Shown here piece after piece: positions 55,858-64,000 of a DNA stretch of 64,000 bases. The translations under genes and the position numbers were made by a program. Source of the stretch: Hemicordylus capensis (taxonomy: Eukaryota; Chordata; Lepidosauria; Squamata; Cordylidae); the NCBI RefSeq assembly GCF_027244095.1, contig NC_069670.1:19333820-19397819 (forward strand), in the 5' to 3' direction. The stretch's first letter is position 1. Each line of letters opens with the position of its first letter. The notes under the pieces are model-generated. The model did no database searches. It was not told the origin of the DNA and saw only the letters and a program-made list of their open reading frames with translations.

Positions 55858-56198
55858 GACTAGATGGGCCTTGGGCCTGATCTATCTGTTCTTATGTTCT
55901 TACTGAAGGCCCAACGATCACATACGGCTCCTAATTATGTAGCTGTCTGGATTGTGGCCATGGTTTTGATTCAGTCAGCAAAAAAGGTTATCTGTAAATG
56001 AAGTATGCTTCTATCAGTAGAACTCCATACGTTGAAAAATATGGAACATAATCTGGCAGGATCACATGTGGCAGTGAAAATTAATCTAATTATCCCAATT
56101 GGGAGAAGTTGGCCAACCAGTTTAAGAGGTTTGTGGCTCATGCGACCTGTTGGAATATCCCACCATCCCTAAAATTTACTTGAACGAGCCTTCCTTAC

Positions 56199-56234
56199 CC
56201 TGTTTTTCAAGTAATGGCATTTTCCAAGCAAAAC
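56199..56234 (-). CDS. Unidentified coiled-coil gene, exon A (possible start codon)
   Basis: First of a chain of short - strand exons. Acceptor ttctggttccag, donor CAGG|gtaagg, 36 nt. In the frame that fits the next exon it reads FAWKMPLLEKQ and then splits a Glu codon (G|AA). The ATG at 56220-56218 may be the start. The frame is also open to the acceptor, so the exon may instead be internal, and the existence of an acceptor means at least one exon (UTR or coding) lies upstream, perhaps from the CpG-rich block at 58870-59350. I do not recognise the protein. Confidence 0.6.
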
Positions 56235-57166
56235 CTGGAACCAGAAATAAATATGAAGTTAGTAATTATTTGGCTTGGAGGTGACTATTTTAACCCATCA
56301 AATCAGCTTCTGAAAAACCTGGTAAGGCCTAGATAAAGACTGGTATTGCTCACAAACATGGAAGCACAGTGATCGTCCTTAAATTGTTCGCAAATAATTT
56401 AGATGGATGAGGGAAAGGATTAATTGGACCCTGGGAAGGGGATAAATGATACCTCCTTAATTTATTTGCGCAATTGGGTGTGGGCAGCAACAGTGACGTT
56501 GTCTCGGTGTTCAGTTCAACACCAGATACATTGTGGCTGGAGGGGGTACAATTACACAAGGTCCTGCCTTAATTAATCTGTAATAATTACCTCCTCCCTA
56601 TGCTCGCATTCAGCTGCTAATATGCTTTAAATTCTCTGCCTCTTCCATAAATTATCCTCAAAAATTGGAGGGAGGATGGTGGGAGAGCAATAATGTTACT
56701 ATCTTCATGGAGGGAACATGTAATGGGTTGGTTAGAGGCCATTATTTTAATATTTGTATGTAAATACAGTGATTCATGTTAAAATGATGTGCATGCTTCC
56801 TTTAAATGCAATTCCCTCCACTGTCATAGCTGTGGCGAATTCAGGAGGAAGGCATTCTAGGGATATCCTTGCAGAACCGATCATGCCCCATTTAAATTGC
56901 CTCTGGGCTAAAGAGGGGGTTAAATTAGAAAAACAGCCCCTCATCCCCCTATATGCCCCAGGGAACTAAGAAACTGCTACAAGAAGATTATAATGAGATG
57001 TCCTCTCCCAAGTCATCATGATCTCACCCCGCCCCAAACTGAATAGGGTGGGGATGTCATGCCCTTCTCAAAGATGTCCTTTCCCAAAGCTTAAAGTGAG
57101 GGTGCTATTAGATCAGTTCACTCAAGTCTTAAAATGGTGGTGGTCTCCAACTCAGGGATTGCAACT

Positions 57167-57304
57167 CAGGGATTCTCGGGGACCTTGGGTCCCCGGATGT
57201 TGTTGGACTTCAACTCCCATCATTCCCAACCAAAGGCCATTGGGGCTGGGGATGATGGGAGCTGAAGTCCAATAACATCTGGGGACCCAAGGTTGAGAAT
57301 CCCT
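57167..57304. mobile_element. Hairpin hAT, family C
   Basis: Same family, from CAGGGATTCTCGGGGACCTT to GGTTGAGAATCCCT. Flanking duplication not found. Confidence 0.8.
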
Positions 57305-58242
57305 CTTCTACATTTCTGCTGTCAAAGTGGATCTATGGGGTGGGAGTGGGGTGGGGTGGCTGCAATGACATATGAGATACCCTTCCTCAAACCTTTGCTG
57401 TTTTCTTCCCCATGCAAGTGAGGGGGGAACTACACGGAAAATATATCAAAAGTGTGTGTGATAGTTATGGGGGGGGGAAACAGATTAAATGAATTATAAT
57501 GAGATCTTTTGCGGATCATCCAAATCTTGCTATCCCCCACTCAAACATACTTTCTCTCTCAAGGGTTGGGGTTTTATTGAAACAACCCCATAAATCTACC
57601 TTTTAAAAAGTGTTTTAAAAAGAAAGCCATCCTGAAGGGGTGTTGTTGTTTTTAATGGGCCGGGAAAAACAAAGATGATATTATTAATTATTGTGTAATT
57701 ATTATTATGTAATTATAGTATTTATAAATACGACCACCCCAGCAGTAGTGTTCTAGTGGGGCATAAATATTTTAAACCGATAGATATTATCAGGTCTGAT
57801 ATCTGACCATATCATGAAAAAATCATTAGAATGTTCACAAATCAAGATAATTTTAGTCATTTTCCTCCATCTAATTATTTACATATCTGGAAGGATGGTT
57901 AACGAATGTCATTATGTATCAGTTTTACTATTCATGTTTATGTATTGTCTTATTAAATAAATTAAAAACAAAAACAAAAAGAAAAAAAATCAGCTCTGAT
58001 ATGATGCTTAGAATTTGAAAAGGGTGATATTGTATTTAAAACACTGTATTTAAAACACCCATCCCCAAGGGTGTTCTTTGTTTTTGTTTTTTAAATGGGG
58101 GGGAAAGTGGGTAGGCGCAACAAAGTGGATATTATGAAATGTTATTATTAAATTATACTATTATTGAAGCTGCCCCGAACAGAAGCACACTGGAGGGGTG
58201 GGGCATAAATATTTTAAATAAATAAATAAATAAATAAGCAAG

Positions 58243-58378
58243 CCAGCGGTTGTTGCTGGCGGTTTCTTTTTTTAGACTGTGAGCCCTTTGGGGTCAGGGA
58301 GCCATCCTTATTTATTTAGATCTATTGCAAACTGCTTTGGGAATGTTTGTTGAAAAGCAGTGTCTAAATATTGGTCCT
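58243..58378 (+). repeat. L2-tailed repeat F, 3' half
   Basis: gcggttgttgctggcggttt, ttagactgtgagccctttgg, gttgaaaagcagtgtctaaa. Confidence 0.75.
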
Positions 58379-58529
58379 CTTCCTATAGATATTATTAGCT
58401 TCCACCTAGGATGCTCTTCCCTCCCCCCCCGCCCCCGCCAAAAAACCCCAAAAACTGTCTGTTTTCTCCCCCCCCCCAGAAAACATAGGGCTAGATGGGG
58501 AAAGCCTGTTTACATGCATGGGATAGGTA

Positions 58530-58650
58530 CAGTGAGGCCTCCCTCACAGGGTTGTTGTGAGGATAAAAAATAACCATGCATAAGTAACCGCTCTGAGCTC
58601 CTCGGAGGAAGAGCGGGCTATAAATGTAATAAATAAATAAATAAAGCAAT
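58530..58650 (+). repeat. CORE-SINE, tail half
   Basis: cagtgaggcctccctcacag, ggttgttgtgaggataaaaa, ggaagagcgggctataaatg and (AAAT)n. Confidence 0.75.
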
Positions 58651-58869
58651 TCCCTTCCTCTAAGGTAAAGCATATCCCCGAAAATGCAGAGTGGTGCGTG
58701 TGTGGTGTGCTTTGTGTGTGTGGGGGGGGGCTGGGAGACTTCAAGGCAGAGCACACACCCCACCCACCCAGAGGCTCCTAGCCCCCTCCCCAAGACTATG
58801 ATTATCACACCCCTAACCAAGCCAACAATAAACGCATCAGGCATGAGCAAGCAGGACCCTCGAGATCAT

Positions 58870-59350
58870 CCATCCGAGCACCCTCCTCCTCCCCTCCTTC
58901 TATATGACTTAGGGAGAAAGGGGTCAGGGAAGGAGGAGACCCCCCTTAGCAGGCCCCCACCCGGCTCTCTCGCTCTGCGCCTCTTCTCGCCGGCCTCAAG
59001 CCTGAGTTTTGGGGAGCGAGGGGGAGCCTGCGGGGTCTCTTCAACGGCCGCCCCGGGCCAGCTCTCGAGGAGGGGGCTCTCTAACGGTCGCCGGGTAGAA
59101 GGCGGGCTCGGGACCCCCCCCCGCGCGGTTGTGGTAGTCCAGAGAGAGAGAGAGAGCCAGCAATAATGTGTGTGGGGGGGTCGCCAGATTTGGGGAGGGG
59201 AGTTGTTAGGGTTAGGGTTAGGGCATGGAATAAGGCTCTGAGCATCCCTGGCCGTGTGAAGTTGCATGCAGGGTTTTTCTGGACCTCGCCCCCGCCCCGC
59301 GCGATGGTGTTGGACTACAACTCCCATCACCCCCTGCCATGGCCTTAGTG
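58870..59350. promoter_or_regulatory. CpG-rich block, possible promoter of the - strand coiled-coil gene
   Basis: Rich in CG dinucleotides (ggccgccccgggccagctctcg, acggtcgccggg, cccccgcgcgg) against a CpG-poor background. It lies 2.6 kb upstream of exon A on the - strand and about 1 kb upstream of VPS45, so it could serve either gene or both divergently. A run of three TTAGGG units follows at 59206-59224, and a hairpin-type fragment with ACTACAACTCCCATC sits at 59303-59375. No exon boundary was clear. Confidence 0.45.
59206..59224 (+). repeat. Short interstitial telomere-type repeat (TTAGGG)3
   Basis: Three adjacent copies of TTAGGG next to CpG-rich sequence. Too short to indicate a chromosome end. 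Confidence 0.8.
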
Positions 59351-59639
59351 GCTGCTGGCGGGGATGGGAGGGATGCTCAGCATCTAGGTCAAAAAAAGCC
59401 TGGGCTGTAGCGGCTTTGAGCAAGAGAGGGTGTTCCTTCTTAATTCTGCTGTGACCCCTGGTGGCATTTTATTTTATTTTCTCGAGTCTCTTCTGCCCCC
59501 GGCCCGCAGCCACACTGCGCTGGATTCTGCAAGGTGTGGGAGATTAAGATGCAATTTATTTAAACAAAACCGTCTCTGCAAGTATGCATTGATATATGCG
59601 CCTTTCAGCTGCCCGGCACTTGGCCAGCGGGGAACAGAG

Positions 59640-60003
59640 GCAGCTGCCATATACTGCCATATACCCTCTAGTTCAGTATTGTCTGCACAGGCCGGCAGCG
59701 GCTTCTCCAAGGCTCTCCCATCCTTGCCCAGCCCTGTCTGGAGATGCCAGGGAGGGAACCTGGGACCTTCTTCCAGCAAGCACGCGGATGCTTTCCCCAG
59801 TGCGGCCCCATCCCCTACGGGGAAGAGAGTTAGGAGGTCCTGCTCTGGGAAGAGCATCTAGGTCCGTTGGCAGCATCTCCAAGAAGGAGCCGAGAGAGAC
59901 TCCTGCCTGCAACCTTGAAGAAGCTGCTGCCGGTCTGTGCAGACAATCCTGAGCTAGCTGGACCAGTGGTCTGACTCGGTATAAAGCAGCTTCCTCCGTT
60001 AAT
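59640..60003. repeat. Two 5S/tRNA SINE pieces in inverted order upstream of VPS45
   Basis: 59640-59830 runs on the - strand (cagctgccatatactg .. tcccctacggggaag) and 59838-60003 on the + strand (tgctctgggaagagcatcta .. tataaagcagcttcctccgt), a back-to-back pair about 400 bp before the VPS45 start codon. Confidence 0.78.
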
Positions 60004-60049
60004 ATGTTAAAGCGAAGGTTCCACTGAATTCAGAAATGCAGCTATGCAG

Positions 60050-60394
60050 CTGCTCCACACCACTGCCCATCTTATAGCGCAGGCGCAGTAGCTGTTTTGT
60101 GCATGGCTTCCTGGACCCTGGGGGCGGGGCGAGAAATAAAACCCTGCCGCGCGGTGGCTTCTGGGAGTCGTAGTCAAAACGCCCCTCCCACTGAGCTGCC
60201 TTGCGATGCGAACTACAGCTCCCAGGGCTGCCTCAAGGGAAGCAGCAGACGAGGAAGTGAAGCTGCCCGTTTCCTGGAAAGGCAAAAAGGTGCAAAGGGG
60301 TGGGACGGGAGTTGCTGGAGGTGGATGTTGCTGATGCCCCAGAAGCAGCAGCAGGGAGATTTAAATAGGCATCTGTGCATAGCAAGCCGGGAAA
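60050..60394 (+). promoter_or_regulatory. VPS45 promoter and 5' UTR, GC-rich
   Basis: GC- and CpG-rich sequence directly upstream of the VPS45 start codon, with no TATA box that I can see. It holds gcgcaggcgcag near 60080, CG-rich runs near 60120-60190, and two facing copies of a CTGGGAGTYGTAGT / ACTACAGCTCCCAG motif at about 60161-60175 and 60211-60225. That motif resembles the ZNF143/THAP11 (SBS2) promoter element known in mammals. The transcription start cannot be fixed from sequence. Confidence 0.6.
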
Positions 60395-60487
60395 ATGAAC
60401 GTGGTGTTTGCAGTCAAGCAGTACATCTCGAAGATGATAGAGGACAGTGGACCTGGCATGAAAGTCCTGCTCATGGATAAAGAAACG
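60395..60487 (+). CDS. VPS45: VPS45 coding exon 1 (start codon to first donor)
   Basis: Encodes the first 31 residues of VPS45, a Sec1/Munc18-family protein that binds syntaxin-type SNAREs and promotes fusion at the trans-Golgi network and endosomes. The translation begins [19 protein letters not shown] and ends LLMDKET, matching the very conserved vertebrate N-terminus as I remember it. The exon is exactly 31 codons and ends in phase 0 at ACG|gtgagc. The ATG at 60395 is preceded by a purine at -3, has no competing upstream in-frame start in the exon, and gives the canonical family start. The next exon continues in phase at 63341. I am sure of the family; the symbol rests on near identity with the mammalian protein. 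Confidence 0.97.
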
Positions 60488-60557
60488 GTGAGCTTACTAG
60501 ATATATTGGGGCGTGTGTCAATAGATCAGCCTTGCTTGTGGGTCAGGCCGTGGTCTA

Positions 60558-61520
60558 AGTCTTGCTAAGTGGGCAAAGAGGCACCTTGGAAAGGGGTGAT
60601 TAATTGCAGGGAGAGAGTAGCTGCCCCAGTTTCACCCAGCATAGTATCCTCTAGGGCAGGCCTGCTCAACTTAGTGTCCCCCCCACCAGCTGTTTTTGAA
60701 CTGATTGGTTAAGTGCGGTCAGTGCTTTTTCTATCTTACTTCTTCAAAGTTTAGCTTTTGCATCCGTGAGTGTCACCGAACGATTCTAATCTTTGTAGGT
60801 GGAGACACATCATGGCATCTAAAGATCCTTTTCAAGGCCTTCATTGCAACCTCCAATTTACAAATGTTGGCGTACAACACCCATAATCCCTGGCCATTGG
60901 CCCTCTAACAGGGATTCCCAGATGTTGTTGACTGATTAATTAATTAATTAATTAAGTGCCATCAAGTCAGTGTTGACTCTTAGTGACCACATAGATAGAT
61001 TCTCTCCAGGATGATCTGTCTTCAGCTTGGCCTTTAAGCTCTCTCAGTGATGCATTCATTGCTGTCATCATCGAGTCCATCCACTTTGCTGCTGGTCGTC
61101 CTCTTCTCTTTCCTTCAACTTTTCCCAGCATTATGGACGTCTCAAGGGATCTGGATCTTCACATAATGTGTCCAAAGTATCATAGTTTGAGCCTGGTCAT
61201 TTGTGCCTGGAGTGAAAATTCTGGCTTGATTTGTTCTATGATCCATTGGTTTGTTTTCCTGGCTGTCCATGGTCTCCTCAAAAGTCTTCTCCAGCACCCA
61301 AGTTCAAAAGTGTCAGTGCTTTTTGAACTACAACTCCCATAACCCCCAGCAGCCAATAGCCAGGGATTGTGGGAGTTGTAGACATCTGTGGGAGGACCAA
61401 AGTTGAATAGCCCTGTTCTAGGGGCTATCGCTGTATTTCTTTTCCGCTTGTGTGGTGAGCTCTCTGGGGTCAGGGAACCATCTTATTCTCCTCCCACCCC
61501 CGGAAAGCAGTCTATACATA
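60558..61520 (+). repeat. L2-tailed repeat F carrying a hairpin hAT, split by Bov-B
   Basis: 5' part 60558-60655 (tcttgctaagtgggcaaaga), hairpin hAT from 60656, Bov-B insert 60703-61319, hairpin resumes to about 61420, then the F tail (cttgtgtggtgagctctctg). Confidence 0.72.
60703..61319 (-). mobile_element. Bov-B/RTE LINE fragment in VPS45 intron 1, - strand
   Basis: The - strand reads FELGCWRRLLRRPWTARKTN at about 61305-61245, then FSLQAQMTRLKL, IMLGKVEGKRR, matching the end of the RTE/Bov-B reverse transcriptase ORF, with stops. The insert is flanked by a 10-bp duplication tttttgaact (60693-60702, 61320-61329). It also carries small pieces of hairpin families A and D (60862-60932). Confidence 0.8.
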
Positions 61521-61669
61521 TTTTAAAGAATAATCTACCTAGCCCAGCATATCGTTTCAAACAGTGGCCAGACAGGTAGTCCTCTTTGAAATTCACAAAT
61601 AGCAGTAACTGATACTCCGAGCTAGCTGTTATGTTTGTGCCCACTGTGTGTGTGTGTACCTTCAAACAT

Positions 61670-61682
61670 TTTTTAAAAATTT

Positions 61683-61732
<50 letters not shown>

Positions 61733-62104
61733 TAAGATGAATAATACATTGGTGGTACATCAAAATAAAAGAGGAAAAAAATCAAATTAAAAAAAGAAAC
61801 ATTTACAATATGTACAGTTGGTATAACCATATTTAGCAGGTATATCAATCACAATTACATATTTTTGATATTTCAATCCATCATCTTCCTGATCATTTCA
61901 ACCAAAATCTTACTTGGGTTATAATAAACTCTGTTTACCTCAACAGTATCTATTACAGGTTTCTGTACTCACTTGAAATCCTATCTATTTAACTTTTGTT
62001 GAATATTATTACATTGAGCTGAAATAAGCATATATTCCCATATTATTTTGTACCAATTACTGATATTCAGATTTTCAGCAGTTTTCCAACTACGAGCAAT
62101 GTGC
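61670..62104 (-). mobile_element. L1 ORF2 3' end in VPS45 intron 1, - strand
   Basis: Reverse strand reads IARSWKTAENLNISNWYKII, WEYMLISAQCN, like the C-terminus of L1 ORF2, then an (AAT)n-type tail (61685-61732). Flanked by a perfect 14-bp duplication gtaccttcaaacat (61656-61669, 62105-62118). 5'-truncated, with internal stops. Confidence 0.85.
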
Positions 62105-62774
62105 GTACCTTCAAACATGATTTCTTTTTTCCATCCATCTTGGAAGTGATGAGTTTCTCTTGAAAGGTGACCTATAAATGATGATAATAAATAATAATGG
62201 GTAAGGGTGGCTGGCTGGCTCCTCTTTAGTCATCAGTTTCATTAAGGAAAGGAAGAACTGGAGTGAAGCTGGCTTAGCAGTCTTGACCTGGAATTGGTGC
62301 CCCTCATCACAGATGTGTGGGGAATTAAGGGTGCCCCCTCTGACTGACAGGACATCTGTGCCTTGAAGAGCCATAGAAATTCAGTGGGCACAGTGCTTTC
62401 TGTCGGTGCACCTGCCTCCTGAGCACAGCTGCACCTGCTGAACTTCTGCCTGTCAAGCCGTACTTAAAGTCCTGGGAAGACGGAAACGGGGAGAGCTGGC
62501 AACCTTAGTGGGACTGGTTGTGGTGCCGAGTTAGGGAAATGGGAAGGTAGGTTTGGGGTAAATTGTAGAGCACCATTATTGCACCGAATACACGGCTACT
62601 AACTGATGAGAGAAATGCATTCTGGGTGTGAGCTTAGAGGCTCTCCCATTGCTCTGTTGTTACTTGACCTGCTCCAGGAATTGCAAGTGTATTGTAAGGC
62701 TTTAGCTGTTCCTAATATCAGAGTATGTGGAGATTGCAGTAACTCAGCAGAGAAATATTTTTTTTTAATGTTTT

Positions 62775-62998
62775 GTTTTTTATTTTTACATTGTATATCC
62801 CGCTCTTCCTCCAAGGAGCCCAGAGCAGTGAACTACATACTTAAGTTTCTCCTCACAACAACCCTGTGAAGTAGGTTAGGCTGAGAGAGAAGTGACTGGC
62901 CCAGAGTCACCCAGCAAGGATCATGGCTGAATGGGGATTGGAACTCGGGTCTCCCTGGTCCTAGTTCAGCACTCTAACCACTACAACACACTGGCTTA
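62775..62998 (-). repeat. CORE-SINE in VPS45 intron 1, - strand
   Basis: ttttacattgtatatcccgc to ctctaaccactacaacacac; near full length. Confidence 0.87.
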
Positions 62999-63004
62999 TA
63001 CTTT

Positions 63005-63135
63005 GACTTTGGCCTTCCTGCCGATGTTGGCCTACAGCTCCTGTAATCCCTGGCTATTGACCTCTGTGGCTGGGGATTATGGGAGTTGTAGTCCAAAAGC
63101 AGCTTAGAGGGGGCTTAAGTTGAGCAGGCCTGTGT
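63005..63135. mobile_element. Hairpin hAT, family D, in VPS45 intron 1
   Basis: ggccttcctgccgatgttgg ... with right end ttaagttgagcaggcctg. The left end is degraded. Confidence 0.7.
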
Positions 63136-63265
63136 AGCATCATGGGACAACTTCGGAACAGAACCCAGGGCTCCATCCCTTTTGCCTCTGATTTCCGGGG
63201 CCGCGTCCCCCAGCTCACAAGGAATGTGTAAGACAGTCTGGCAGGTGTATCTTTCATATTTCTGA

Positions 63266-64000
<735 letters not shown>

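Larger units (their letters stand above)
54970..55905 (+). mobile_element. CR1 LINE 3' end
   Basis: Coding-like pieces GFLVWKRSDYWE and MIEAYKIMHGAERVHREKF, then FFTQSIINLWNSLPQDVVTA, NNLDGFKWGLDK match the end of CR1-type ORF2. The 3' UTR follows (gaggtctatcaatggctact .. ctagatgggccttgggcctg .. ttcttatgttctt). The ORF end has a frame break near 55230. About 120 bp of UTR are replaced by the nested hairpins at 55588-55857. Confidence 0.82.
55906..58242. other. Upstream region of the - strand gene, mostly unassigned
   Basis: Apart from exon A (56199-56234) and the hairpin at 57167-57304 I see AT-rich DNA, A-runs near 57970 and no clear 5' exon. Confidence 0.5.

Noticed and set aside
58866-59423. 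185-codon frame on the - strand as first exon of the coiled-coil gene
   Set aside because: Low-complexity translation over CpG-rich DNA and a hairpin fragment; no donor in a fitting phase was found.

Overview
This window is vertebrate nuclear DNA, most likely from a squamate reptile (lizard or snake). The evidence is the repeat set: Sauria-type tRNA SINEs with a Bov-B-like tail, a Bov-B fragment, CR1, L2, L1 and R4/Dong-like LINE pieces, MIR-type CORE-SINEs, a SINE with a 5S rRNA-like head, and many short hairpin hAT elements. There is no prokaryotic gene layout, no CRISPR array, and no retrovirus or other virus-like element that I could recognise. The species cannot be told from this sequence.

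Only one gene can be named. The first two coding exons of VPS45 (Sec1/Munc18-family vacuolar sorting protein) lie on the + strand at 60395-60487 and 63341-63475, and the gene runs off the right edge. Its GC-rich 5' region at about 60050-60394 carries two copies of an ACTACAnnTCCCA-type motif in opposite orientation.

A second gene is reconstructed from splice signals alone. On the - strand, eight short exons between 56234 and 50520 (seven strong, plus one at 53609-53636 that was predicted by phase and then found), and a less certain one at 47897-47925, join in a consistent reading frame. They encode a charged, coiled-coil-like protein that I do not recognise. A CpG-rich segment at 58870-59350 could be its promoter. 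A larger CpG island at 20390-21200 contains a strong - strand splice donor and probably marks the first exon of another, unidentified gene. A possible - strand exon lies at 23371-23450.

Layout. 1-20 kb: repeats and hairpin elements in unassigned DNA. 18.9-20.3 kb: degenerate minisatellite and two L2-like LINE ends. 20.4-21.2 kb: CpG island. 21.7-22.4 kb: L1 ORF2 fragment. 22.8-25.2 kb: three minisatellites. 25.5-27.6 kb: L2-tailed repeats, an L2 end and an R4-like LINE end. 27.6-50.5 kb: dispersed SINEs and LINEs. 50.5-56.2 kb: spliced coiled-coil gene. 57-60.4 kb: CpG sequence and the VPS45 promoter. 60.4-64 kb: VPS45 5' end with Bov-B and L1 insertions in intron 1.

The most interesting features are the unrecognised spliced gene, the dimeric 5S/tRNA SINE, and several hairpin hAT families. 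Those hairpins have clean 8-bp target duplications, carry a promoter-like motif, and in one case appear to have been spread as passengers inside another retroelement. No novel defence or signalling system was found.
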